A stretch of DNA of 20,892 bases, from assembly GCA_016844515.1 (NCBI GenBank), contig JAERMP010000014.1:1-20892 (forward strand), written 5' to 3'. The DNA comes from Thermoleophilia bacterium (GTDB lineage Bacteria > Actinomycetota > Thermoleophilia > Gaiellales > Gaiellaceae). The notes beneath the pieces are model-generated. The model was not told where the DNA came from. It saw only the letters and a list, made by a program, of their open reading frames with translations, and did not search any database. The translations under genes and the position numbers were made by a program. Position 1 is the first letter of the stretch. Each line of letters opens with the position of its first letter. Positions 1 to 7,745 of this stretch are shown here, piece by piece.

Positions 1-30
1 CCAGAACGGCGGCGCCCCACAGCTCTCGAA

Positions 31-726
31 TCAGCGGAGGGAGAAGGTGACGCTAATGCTGGCGCTCGTCTCCTGCTGTCCGGGGACGATCGGAGTCGAC
101 GCCGCTGAGTCGAGTGCGGCCTCGCGGTAGAGCGGCGTCGGTTGTGCACCGCCCTCGACGATCGTCGTGATCTCGCCGAGCGAACGACCGGCAGCCTTGG
201 CGAGGACCTCGGCCCGGAGGCGCGCATCGGCAGCGGCCTTCGCGAGGGCTTGCCGGTACAGCGCCTCGGCGTTGCTCGAGCTCAGGCCGGGGCCGGAGAT
301 CTGGTTCGCGCCAGCCTCGGCGGCTGCATCGATCAAGCCGGGTGCATCGTCGACGTCACTGACGGCGGAGACGCTGTTGGACGCCGAGTAGCCCTCGATC
401 GTCCCGTCGTCCCGCGTGAATGGGTAGACGCTGACCCACTGCGTCGCGATCTCGCGTGCGCCTGCCTGTCGCAACGCGTTGATCACCTTGCGCATCGCGT
501 CGGCGTTCGCGGCGACAGCTGCCTGCGCCGTCGGCCGACGAGTCTCGACGCCAAACGACATCTGAGCTTCGTCGGGGACGGCCTTGACAATGCCGACGCC
601 GCTGACCGTGATCGAGTCGTCGGCGGGCGCGGCGTCCTGCGCGCCTGCGAGATCAGGCAGCCCCACAGCGCCCGCGAGCGCGACAACGGTGAGACCAGCA
701 GCTACGGCGAGGAGCAGTCGCTTCAT
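31..726 (-). CDS. Secreted SIMPL-domain (DUF541) protein
   Basis: The 231-residue protein starts with a signal peptide: Lys-Arg at residues 2-3, a hydrophobic stretch to about residue 22, and a likely cleavage site AGA|QD after residue 29. The mature part opens with ITVSGVGIVKAVPDEA, typical of the SIMPL/DUF541 family (bacterial relatives of a protein interacting with mouse pelle-like kinase, and of the periplasmic BP26 antigen). An Ala-rich helical region with the family-like pattern MRKVINALRQAGA follows, and the protein ends in a beta-rich tail. It is probably exported or periplasm-like; the biochemical role of this family is poorly defined. The ATG at 726 is supported by a GGAGG ribosome binding site at 733-737 (complement) with 6-nt spacing. 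It is a single gene with no obvious operon partner. Family assignment is confident, function is not. Confidence 0.88.
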   Translation of the reverse strand: MKRLLLAVAAGLTVVALAGAVGLPDLAGAQDAAPADDSITVSGVGIVKAVPDEAQMSFGVETRRPTAQAAVAANADAMRKVINALRQAGAREIATQWVSVYPFTRDDGTIEGYSASNSVSAVSDVDDAPGLIDAAAEAGANQISGPGLSSSNAEALYRQALAKAAADARLRAEVLAKAAGRSLGEITTIVEGGAQPTPLYREAALDSAASTPIVPGQQETSASISVTFSLR

Positions 727-794
727 GGAAAACCTCCGAGGTCGGTGTCTACTGCGATACGCCGCCGAGTACCCCTGGCGTCACGCCGATGAAT

Positions 795-816
795 CCTTGT
801 AACAACTTGTAACTTG
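795..816. repeat. Dispersed CTTGTAAC element, copy A (direct repeat form)
   Basis: CTTGTAAC occurs twice in direct orientation (796-803 and 806-813), separated by AA. The repeat period is therefore 10 bp, about one helical turn, and a trailing TTG follows. The copy shares 18 of its 22 positions with the first 22 bases of the longer copies flanking argD in this window. It lies 69-90 nt upstream of the SIMPL gene start, so it could be a regulator site for that gene or simply a decayed copy of a dispersed element. Confidence 0.5.
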
Positions 817-844
817 CGCACCAGAACAAGCGCCAGGGCCAAGA

Positions 845-877
845 AAGCCGCAAGTGACAACTTGTTACTTGTGGCTT
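845..877 (-). terminator. Hairpin with short U-tract after the acyl-CoA dehydrogenase gene; contains element copy B
   Basis: An inverted repeat has 16-nt arms at 845-860 and 862-877. The inner part is CAAGTGACAA / TTGTTACTTG and the outer part is AAGCC / GGCTT. Read on the minus strand, it begins 33 nt after the acyl-CoA dehydrogenase stop codon and runs into TTTCTT, as expected for an intrinsic terminator. On the minus strand two stem positions are A-C mismatches. On the plus strand the same two positions become G-U wobbles, giving a fully paired stem but no U-tract. The inner arms belong to the GTAAC/GTTAC element family found elsewhere in the window. Confidence 0.5.
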
Positions 878-910
878 ACGGCGTCCGCCGAGGGTTGTCG
901 GCGCCTCGAG

Positions 911-2077
911 CTACTCCCAGCCGAGGTAGGGGGCCGCGCCGCGCTTGAAGACGCCGCGCGAGATCACCCAGCGCTGGATCTCGCTCGTTCCCTCCCAGAT
1001 CCGGTCGACGCGTAACTCGCGATAGAACCGCGCGGCCGGGTTCTCGATCATGTAGCCGCGCCCGCCGAACGCCTGCACAGCGCGGTCGGCCACACGCCCT
1101 GCCATCTCAGACGCATACAGCTTGGCCATGGCGACCTTGCCATGAACGACGCTCCGATCCTCGAGCGCATCGAACGCGTGCGCCGCGTGGTAGGTGAGGA
1201 GCCGCGCGGCATGCAACTCGGTGAGCGAGTCGGCAAGCGGGAACGAGACGCCCTGATACTCGGCGATGGGTGACCCGAAAGCCTCGCGCTCCTGTGTCCA
1301 CTCGGCCGTCAGATCGACGAGCCGCAGCGCCGCGCCACAGCAGCGAGCGGCGATGAAGAGCCGTTCGACGAGGATCCACTCCTTCGCGCCCGCATCGCCG
1401 CTGGCGGGAACCCGGTTGGCGTCGGGAACGCGGCAGTCCGTGAAGACGATCTCGGGGTGATGGTCGATGTACGGATCGTGGAGGAACTTCGGCGTGCGTC
1501 GAATCTCCAGGCCCGGAGCGCCAGGATCCACGAGGAACAGCATCTGCTCGCCCTCGGCGACCGCGAGAACGATGTAGAAACCCGGTTCGCCCTCACTCGT
1601 CACGAACCATTTCTCCCCGTTCAGCACCCACTCGTCGCCGTCGCGGACGGCCGTTGCCTGCAGACCGGTGAGGTCCGAGCCGGCGCCTGGCTCGGTCAAG
1701 GCCCACGCCTCGCGGTACTCGCCACGCACGATCGGGAGCACGTAGCGGTCTATCTGGTCAGGCGTCGCAATGTCGAGGAGCTCGCGCGGTCCGCGATCGA
1801 CGACCGCGAAGCCGAGCCCGTTGGTCGCTTTCCCCGATTCCTCTTCGAGTGCGACCTGGCCGAGCATCGAGAGATCCCGGCCGCCGATCTCCGCAGGCAT
1901 GTTCAGCATCGCGAACCCTTGGCCGCGCGCCTTCTTGCGAAGCGCGTCGAGCTCGCCAGGGTCGATCGATCCGCTCTCGGCAATGCGCGCCTCGAGTGGA
2001 TAGACCTCCGCCTCGACGAAGCGCCCTACTGCTTCCTTCAGCGCTTTAATGTTCGCGGGCAGCTCGGGAACGATCAT
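911..2077 (-). CDS. Acyl-CoA dehydrogenase family flavoprotein
   Basis: This 388-residue protein has the full three-domain acyl-CoA dehydrogenase layout: an N-terminal helical domain, a middle beta domain with the signature ALTEPGAGSDLTGLQ and the following WVLNGEKWFVTS, and a C-terminal helical domain with VQAFGGRGY. The catalytic base is predicted to be Glu362 in IWEGTSEIQR, the position used by medium-chain-type enzymes. It should carry FAD and oxidise an acyl-CoA at the alpha-beta bond, passing electrons to an electron-transfer flavoprotein not encoded here. It lies 9 nt after the dienoyl-CoA-reductase-like gene, so the two are surely cotranscribed. Chain length cannot be read from the sequence. 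The ATG has no strong ribosome binding site, consistent with coupling to the upstream gene. Confidence 0.93.
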   Translation of the reverse strand: MIVPELPANIKALKEAVGRFVEAEVYPLEARIAESGSIDPGELDALRKKARGQGFAMLNMPAEIGGRDLSMLGQVALEEESGKATNGLGFAVVDRGPRELLDIATPDQIDRYVLPIVRGEYREAWALTEPGAGSDLTGLQATAVRDGDEWVLNGEKWFVTSEGEPGFYIVLAVAEGEQMLFLVDPGAPGLEIRRTPKFLHDPYIDHHPEIVFTDCRVPDANRVPASGDAGAKEWILVERLFIAARCCGAALRLVDLTAEWTQEREAFGSPIAEYQGVSFPLADSLTELHAARLLTYHAAHAFDALEDRSVVHGKVAMAKLYASEMAGRVADRAVQAFGGRGYMIENPAARFYRELRVDRIWEGTSEIQRWVISRGVFKRGAAPYLGWE

Positions 2078-2086
2078 CGTCGGAGC

Positions 2087-4003
2087 CTACGCCAAGGCTC
2101 CCACCCGACGGGCAGCGAGCGTGCCTTCGAGAATTGCCTCCTCGAGCGAGCGCGGTGAGAGGCAATCGCCTGCCTCCGCGACCTGCAGGCCCGCCGCGAC
2201 GAGCGCCGGCGCGAGCTCGTCTTCGGGCACCCGCCCTTGCGCGAGGACGAGCAGATCGGCCGCGACGCGCACGTGCAACTCAGGTGCGAAGACGTTCGAG
2301 AGCTCGACCTCACCGCCGCTCGCGCCGGCCAGAGCGTGATGCTGAAGGACGCTCACGCCCGCGCGATAGAGACGTTGCAGATAGAGGTTGCGCCGGTACT
2401 GATGCACGCCCTCGCCGACTGCCACCGAGGCGACAGCGAGTGTCACGTCGTTTCCTGCCGCCGCGAGCACCTCCGCGGCATCCAGCCCCGAAGGGTCGCC
2501 TCCCCAGTCCGCGACAACCACACGCAGGCAGCTCGGAGCAACCTTCACCAAGACGTCCCAGGACTGCGCCACCTCCACACCGCCGAGCGGAAGATCGGGG
2601 ACGAACGGCCGTGCGCCCGTTGCGACCACGACGGCGTCGGGCTCGAGGGCGACGATGGCCTGGGGCTCGGCCTCGACCCCGAAGCGGACCTCAACCCCTG
2701 CATCGGCCAGTCTTCCCTCGAAGAGCGCGACGAGCTGGCGACCGACCTCAGCGGTTCCGGGCGCGGCCTGCGTCAACGCCATCTGCCCGCCGAGCCGTTC
2801 GGAGCGCTCGAGGAGGACAACCGCATGACCGACCTCGGCAGACTCGGCCGCGGCGGCCAGCCCGGCGGGACCGCCCCCGACGACAATCACGCGCCGGGCT
2901 CGCGATGCACGCGGCGCGGCGGGCATCGTCAGCTCCCGCCCGGTGCGCGGGTTGACCGCGCAGGCGATCGCCGTTCCCGCGTGGTAGTGCGCGATGCACG
3001 TGTTGCAACCGATGCAGCGCAGGATCCGGCGACTCGCGCGGGCCTTCGTGGGCAGCTCTGGATCAGCGATCAGGGCGCGCGTCATGCCAGCCGCATCGAT
3101 AAGCCCGTCGGCGATCAGCCGCTCGGCGTGCTCGGGGTCGACGATGCGCGAGGTGGCGATCAGCGGAGCGCCGAGTCGGAAGCGCCCGACGTGCGCCGCG
3201 ACCACGTCCTCCTCCAGCGGGGGCGGCGGCACGATTCCCACCGAGCCCAGATACGTCGAGGAATCCCCGAGCGCGACGGACACGTAGTCCACTTCCTCGG
3301 AGATCGCCGCTTCTGCGATCGCGAGCCCGCGCTCCGAGTCTCCCGAGACGCGCACGCCGAGACAGAGGTGCGGCGCGGCTGCGCGCACCGCCCGCAACAC
3401 GGCCACGAGAAACCGCGTCCCGTCAGCCCACTCGTCGCCGCGGCGGTTCAGTGCGGGATCGAAGAACTGCTCGATCAGGTACCGGTGCGCAGCCGAGACC
3501 TCGACTCCGTCGAGCCCTGCTTCGGCCGCGAGCGCAGCGGAGTGCGCGTAGCCGTCGACGATGCGCTCCAGGTCGCCGAGCCGCGCGGCGCGGGGCTCGG
3601 TGCGAAACCGCGGGCTGGGGACCGGCGAGGGCGCGAGCGCAGCTGGCCGCGGTGCGCTCGCGATCTGCTCACGTCCCCCGTGGAAGATCTGCACGAAGAG
3701 CCGCGTCCCGTGCGGCTGCACGGCCGCAGCGACTCGGCGGTAGCCGTCTACGATCTCCGGCAGATACCCGCCGAGCGTGTGGGAGGTCAGCAGGCCACTC
3801 TCGTCCACCGCCGTCGCCTCGAGCACTATCAGCCCGACACCGCCACGGGCTCGCGCCTCGTGGTACGCGACGAAGTCGTCCGTCGGCAGGTGCTCGTGGA
3901 CGAGCGTCGTCTGATGCGCCGTCGAGACGATCCGGTTGGGGATCTCGACCGGCCCGAGCCGGAGAGGGCTAAGAAGCCTCGAGAACACGCTCGAAGGCTG
4001 CAC
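2087..4003 (-). CDS. NADH:flavin oxidoreductase / 2,4-dienoyl-CoA reductase-like iron-sulfur flavoenzyme
   Basis: The 638-residue protein has the layout of FadH and the trimethylamine-dehydrogenase-like family. Residues 1-325 form an old-yellow-enzyme TIM barrel (IPNRIV near the start, HGGR at 108-111, and an ENR-like NRRGDEW segment at 186-192). A 4Fe-4S cluster motif follows with Cys330, 333, 336 and 348. Then comes an FAD/NAD(P) module whose first dinucleotide fold is at 371-401 (GGGPAG at 376-381). It probably transfers hydride from NAD(P)H through FAD, the cluster and FMN to an unsaturated acyl-CoA, but an N-demethylase role cannot be excluded. The GTG at 4003 is chosen because GGAGG lies at 4010-4014 (complement) with 6-nt spacing. 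This gives a 35-nt overlap with the thioesterase gene. Confidence 0.88.
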   Translation of the reverse strand: MQPSSVFSRLLSPLRLGPVEIPNRIVSTAHQTTLVHEHLPTDDFVAYHEARARGGVGLIVLEATAVDESGLLTSHTLGGYLPEIVDGYRRVAAAVQPHGTRLFVQIFHGGREQIASAPRPAALAPSPVPSPRFRTEPRAARLGDLERIVDGYAHSAALAAEAGLDGVEVSAAHRYLIEQFFDPALNRRGDEWADGTRFLVAVLRAVRAAAPHLCLGVRVSGDSERGLAIAEAAISEEVDYVSVALGDSSTYLGSVGIVPPPPLEEDVVAAHVGRFRLGAPLIATSRIVDPEHAERLIADGLIDAAGMTRALIADPELPTKARASRRILRCIGCNTCIAHYHAGTAIACAVNPRTGRELTMPAAPRASRARRVIVVGGGPAGLAAAAESAEVGHAVVLLERSERLGGQMALTQAAPGTAEVGRQLVALFEGRLADAGVEVRFGVEAEPQAIVALEPDAVVVATGARPFVPDLPLGGVEVAQSWDVLVKVAPSCLRVVVADWGGDPSGLDAAEVLAAAGNDVTLAVASVAVGEGVHQYRRNLYLQRLYRAGVSVLQHHALAGASGGEVELSNVFAPELHVRVAADLLVLAQGRVPEDELAPALVAAGLQVAEAGDCLSPRSLEEAILEGTLAARRVGALA

Positions 4004-4370
4004 GCTCGGCCTCCGTCAACGGACGGGAGCGCGCGGCCTCGCGGTCACGCGCGACGAGAACGGCCTCGGACTCCGCCGAGAGGTCTCCTTCGCGGGTGCG
4101 GATCTGCTCATGCAGAGCGATGCTCGAGTTGCCGATGCGCACGAGGCCGCACGAGACCATGACCTCCTCATCGTCGAGACGCAGTTCGCGCCGAAAGTCG
4201 ATGGCCACGCGTGCGAGGACGAAGTCCCAGGTGTCGCTCACACCCTCGAGAACGCGATCGACCCACTCGTCCCGGCACTCCTCGAGGTAGGTCGCGTAGA
4301 CCGCGTTGTTGACGTGCAGATAGGCATCAACGTCGCTCCACCGAATCTCGACCCGCTTCTCGTGCGCCAT
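3969..4370 (-). CDS. 4-hydroxybenzoyl-CoA thioesterase-type hotdog-fold acyl-CoA thioesterase
   Basis: This is a 133-residue single hotdog domain. The N-terminal WSDVDAYLHVNNAVY (residues 11-25) matches the 4HBT family signature. Asp13 or Asp15 is the candidate catalytic acid and His19-Val-Asn-Asn marks the helix end. It probably hydrolyses an acyl-CoA to the free acid and CoA. The reading frame is open further upstream, but the ATG at 4370 matches the usual family start, and the extension would run antisense through the neighbouring CoA synthetase gene. The stop overlaps the start region of the dienoyl-CoA-reductase-like gene, so the two are translationally linked. The start codon lies only 31 nt from the GTG of the divergent synthetase gene. 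Confidence 0.87.
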   Translation of the reverse strand: MAHEKRVEIRWSDVDAYLHVNNAVYATYLEECRDEWVDRVLEGVSDTWDFVLARVAIDFRRELRLDDEEVMVSCGLVRIGNSSIALHEQIRTREGDLSAESEAVLVARDREAARSRPLTEAERAAFERVLEAS

Positions 4371-4401
4371 GAGGCGCGATGGTAACCGTGAGAATGCCGC
4401 G

Positions 4402-6399
4402 GTGAGCACCGTTCGCGCACTCGTCCTTCCGAGCTCGCTCGCGATCGTCGGAGCGTCGCCGCGAAATCCAGCGGCCGTGGAGACCGTCGTTCGCACCGGT
4501 ATGAAAGCCTGGGGCGTCAACCCCAACCACGATCAGGTAGCCGGGCTCCGCTGCTTCCCGAGCGTCGCGGCGCTGCCGGAAGTCCCCGAAGCAGCGCTGC
4601 TCATGGTGAATCACGAGCGCGTCGAGGACGCGTTCGAAGAGGCGGCTGCAGCCGGCGTTCGCGCGTTCATCGTCCCCGGCGTGGGAGCCGAGGCCGGTCT
4701 CGCCGCAAAGCCGACGACCGAGCGCCTCGCGGCGCGGGCGCGCGAGCTCGGTGCCGTGCTCCTCGGGCCGAACTGCATGGGTGTCGTCGTCCCGGGTGGG
4801 CCCGCAGCATGGAACGGCCTTCCGCCGGAGACGACCGCGGCAGGGCACGTCGCCGTTCTCTGCCAGTCAGGGTCGATCGCGGACGCGTTCCTCTCGCTCG
4901 GAGGCCGAATCGGCCTCAGGTGCGTGATCTCGTCGGGCGCCGAGGCGGTGACGGACGCCGCCGACTTCGTGTCTTTCCTCGCCGAGGACGAGGAGACGCG
5001 AGCGGTCGGGCTCTTCCTCGAGACGATTCGCAGGCCCGATGCATTCGTTCAGGCACTCGCCGCTTGCGCGGAAGCCGGGAAGCCCGTCGTGTGTCTGAAA
5101 GTTGGACGCTCGGAGGCAGCCGCACGCGCGGCCCTCTCTCACACGGGTGCCCTCGTCGGATCCGGGCGAGCGTTCTCGGCCGTGCTCCGGAGATACGGCG
5201 CGATCGAGGTCGGAGACTTCCACGAGCTCGTGGAGACGCTCGAGATTCTCGGCCGGCGGCGGTGGCCCCGAGGATCGCGGATCGGAACTATCTCGGAGTC
5301 GGGCGGCGAGTGCGCGCTGCTGGCCGATCACGCCGAGGCTGCAGGCATTCCCTTCGAGCCGCTCCCGAGCGAGCTCGCGGCGTCGCTGAGCGAAGCCTTC
5401 CCGAACTTCCTCGAGCCCGGAAACCCTCTCGACGCATGGGGGATCGCCGACGAGAGCGAGGTCTACCCGCGCTCGCTCGAGCTGATGGCCGACGCGGGCG
5501 CTTTCGACATCCTCCTCGGCCAGGCCGACCTCTCACAGTTCCGCGACGTGTCGAATGACGGCTGGTGCGAGCTGACGCTGCGCACTCTTGGAAGTCTTGC
5601 GGACAAGCACGACCTCTTTTGCGCGATGACGACCGTCCACACTGCCGATCCGCCTCGCCGGTTCCAGGAGCTCGCGCGTGAGCTCGACGTCCCGCTACTA
5701 CGAGGTCCGCGCGATTCGATGCAGGCGCTCGCAAAGGTCGTGCTGCGACGCAAGTGGAGGGCGCCAGCGGAGGGCGGCACCGCACCCGACCTCTCCGACC
5801 TCCTTGCCCCAGGCTCGCTCTCGGAGCACGAGTCGGCGCTCGTCCTCGAGCGCTACGGCGTCGAGTTCGCCCCACGCCGCCGAGCTGCCGGGCCCGAGGA
5901 GGCCGCACGCGCAGCCGACGAGCTCGGCGCGCCGGTCGTCGTCAAGCGGGACGGCCCGGCGCACAAGAGCAGGGAGGGAGGCGTCGTTCTGGACGTCGGC
6001 TCGCCCGCTGAGGCAGCGGATGCCGCCCGACATCTCGGCGGCCCGGTTCTCGTCGCCAAGCAAGTCGTCCGCGGCCAGGAGGTGCTGTGCGGCATGACAC
6101 GAGACCCCGACTTTGGGCCCGTGCTCGTCGTGGGCGCCGGTGGAGGCGCCGTCGAGGAGCTTGCCCAGGTCACCGCCACAGTCCCACCGCTCGACCTCGA
6201 CACGGCTCGTGAGCTCGTCGCCGATGCCGGCGTGAACGACGTCGCCGACGGTGTCGCACACACCCTCGTCGCGCTCAGCGGGATCGCGACCGCGTACCCC
6301 GAGATCGAGTCGATCGACGTCAATCCCTTGATCATCGGCCCCACCGGCGCGATCGCCGTGGACGCCCTCGTCATCGTCGGCGGCTCGGTTAAGGATTGA
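4402..6399 (+). CDS. Acyl-CoA synthetase, ADP-forming (fused alpha and beta subunits)
   Basis: The 665-residue protein resembles the fused acetate-CoA ligase (ADP-forming) family. A CoA-binding Rossmann domain starts at about residue 10 (LAIVGASPRNPAAV). Two succinyl-CoA-ligase-like domains follow, containing SHTGAL, whose His247 is the predicted phosphorylated residue. The C-terminal ATP-grasp domain has HKSREGGV at 521-528 and FGPVLVVGAGGG at 571-582. It should activate a carboxylic acid with ATP and CoA, giving ADP and phosphate; the substrate is unknown. The GTG at 4402 leaves a short N-terminus before the Rossmann motif. An ATG at 4369 is an alternative but would overlap the start codon of the divergent thioesterase gene. 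It presumably supplies acyl-CoA to, or removes it from, the neighbouring acyl-CoA enzymes. Confidence 0.88.
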   Translation: MSTVRALVLPSSLAIVGASPRNPAAVETVVRTGMKAWGVNPNHDQVAGLRCFPSVAALPEVPEAALLMVNHERVEDAFEEAAAAGVRAFIVPGVGAEAGLAAKPTTERLAARARELGAVLLGPNCMGVVVPGGPAAWNGLPPETTAAGHVAVLCQSGSIADAFLSLGGRIGLRCVISSGAEAVTDAADFVSFLAEDEETRAVGLFLETIRRPDAFVQALAACAEAGKPVVCLKVGRSEAAARAALSHTGALVGSGRAFSAVLRRYGAIEVGDFHELVETLEILGRRRWPRGSRIGTISESGGECALLADHAEAAGIPFEPLPSELAASLSEAFPNFLEPGNPLDAWGIADESEVYPRSLELMADAGAFDILLGQADLSQFRDVSNDGWCELTLRTLGSLADKHDLFCAMTTVHTADPPRRFQELARELDVPLLRGPRDSMQALAKVVLRRKWRAPAEGGTAPDLSDLLAPGSLSEHESALVLERYGVEFAPRRRAAGPEEAARAADELGAPVVVKRDGPAHKSREGGVVLDVGSPAEAADAARHLGGPVLVAKQVVRGQEVLCGMTRDPDFGPVLVVGAGGGAVEELAQVTATVPPLDLDTARELVADAGVNDVADGVAHTLVALSGIATAYPEIESIDVNPLIIGPTGAIAVDALVIVGGSVKD

Positions 6400-6488
6400 A
6401 CAACGGGTCGCTCTGTGCTTGAGTGAGCAAGCCCGAAGCGGTACAAACCACGGGTCACCTGCCGGGGGGCAGAAGGGAGCGATTGGGG
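6400..6488 (+). promoter_or_regulatory. Leader region of the importer operon with ribosome binding site
   Basis: This 89-nt gap precedes the binding-protein gene. AAGGGAG at 6473-6479 sits 9 nt before the ATG at 6489 and decides that start over an in-frame GTG at 6423. A small dyad, GCTTG (6417-6421) and CAAGC (6428-6432) with a 6-nt spacer, could be part of an operator. I see no convincing -10/-35 pair. Confidence 0.4.
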
Positions 6489-7745
6489 ATGGCTACGTTT
6501 CACCCGCGCGAGTCGCGCTACGCACGGCGGGAGTTCCTCCAGCGCGGTGCCGCTGGAGCCTTCGCGGTCTCGAGCATGGGGACGCTGCTCGCCGCCTGCG
6601 GCGGAGGCAACGAAGGCAGCTTCACGCCACCTGAGCTGAACATCGCGCGCCCCGACAATCCCGTCACGCATCCACTCTTCGACGACAACCCGATGATCGC
6701 GTCCGGCCTCGAGCCCGAGAGCGGCACGCTGCGCATCTACAACTGGAACGGCTACCTCTGGCCGCGGATCAAGAAGGACTTCGCGAAGGAGTACGGCGTC
6801 AAGGTCGAGGAGACGTTCTTCGAGACGATGGACGAGGCGATCACGAAGATCTCGTCGGGCGCGATCGACTACGACGTCTTCTTCCCGACGACGGATCGCA
6901 TGAGCCGCCTCGTCGTAGGCAAGACGCTCCAGCCGCTGAATCAGTCCTACCTGCCGAATCTCTCGAAGACGGTGTGGCCCGCGTTGCAGGACCCGTGGTA
7001 CGACAAGGGCTCGCAGTACACCGTGCCGTACGTCACGTGGAGCACAGGGATCGGGTACCGGAACGACAAGACGGATTCCCGCCCCGAGAACTACTCGAAC
7101 CCGTACGAGATCTACTGGGACGAGGCGAACAAGGGAAAGGTCTACGTCCTCGAAGACAGCCGCGACGCCTTCGGGCACATGCTCCTGAAGAACGGGATCA
7201 CGAACATCAACACGGAGGATCCCGACGAGATCGAGCTCGCGAAGAACGACCTGATGTCGCTCATCGACGCCGTAAACGTGAAGTACTCGACCAACGACTA
7301 CACGAACCTCCCCGGCGGTCTCGCCTGGGTGCACCAGATGTGGTCGGGGAGCGCGGTCTCGGCCCAGTACTCCCTCGAAGAGGGTGTCGGCCCAGAGGTG
7401 CTCGGATACTGGTTCCCGGTGGACGGACGCGGGACGATCGGGAGCGACATGATCGCCATCCCGAAATCGGCGAAACACCCCGTCCTCGCCCACCATTTCT
7501 TGAACTACCTGCTCGACGAGAAGCACGGGTACGACAACTTCGCGAACTACGTCGGATACCAGCCGCCGTTCGTCAAGCTCGATCCCGATCGGCTCGTCGC
7601 GGACGAGGTCGTGCCTCCCAACCTGAAGACCGCGATCGTCCGTGAGAGCGACTTCGACCGGGGCTACCAGCAGACCGAGCTGACGCCGACCGGTCAGACG
7701 CTGTGGCAGAACGCCTGGGCCGAGTTCATCGCGGGTGCGAGGTAA
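6489..7745 (+). CDS. potD: Polyamine-type ABC transporter substrate-binding lipoprotein (PotD-like, Tat-exported)
   Basis: The 418-residue protein begins with a twin-arginine signal (ARREFLQR, Arg13-Arg14), a hydrophobic stretch, and a lipobox TLLAAC with Cys37 as the lipidated residue. It is thus predicted to leave the cell folded through Tat and to be membrane-anchored. The mature part has the PotD/PotF pattern: TLRIYNWNGYLWPRI, a DYDVFFPTTDRM segment, VPYVTWSTGIGYRND in the ligand cleft region, and GGLAWVHQMWSG later. It heads an operon with two permeases and overlaps the next gene by 11 nt. The family binds putrescine, spermidine or other small amines; the exact ligand is not predictable. 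An in-frame GTG at 6423 would add 22 residues before the Tat motif and lacks a good ribosome binding site. Confidence 0.88.
   Translation: MATFHPRESRYARREFLQRGAAGAFAVSSMGTLLAACGGGNEGSFTPPELNIARPDNPVTHPLFDDNPMIASGLEPESGTLRIYNWNGYLWPRIKKDFAKEYGVKVEETFFETMDEAITKISSGAIDYDVFFPTTDRMSRLVVGKTLQPLNQSYLPNLSKTVWPALQDPWYDKGSQYTVPYVTWSTGIGYRNDKTDSRPENYSNPYEIYWDEANKGKVYVLEDSRDAFGHMLLKNGITNINTEDPDEIELAKNDLMSLIDAVNVKYSTNDYTNLPGGLAWVHQMWSGSAVSAQYSLEEGVGPEVLGYWFPVDGRGTIGSDMIAIPKSAKHPVLAHHFLNYLLDEKHGYDNFANYVGYQPPFVKLDPDRLVADEVVPPNLKTAIVRESDFDRGYQQTELTPTGQTLWQNAWAEFIAGAR

Noticed and set aside
795..877. CRISPR-like or recombination-site array
   Set aside because: Only two degenerate short copies with irregular orientation, no spacers, and no cas, integrase or Xer genes nearby.
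2237..4162. 641-codon open frame opposite the dienoyl-CoA-reductase-like gene
   Set aside because: The opposite strand encodes an intact flavoenzyme with Fe-S and FAD motifs; this frame has no recognisable motif.
6423..6488. Upstream GTG start for the binding protein
   Set aside because: It would place 22 residues before an already normal Tat signal. The ATG at 6489 has an AAGGGAG ribosome binding site.
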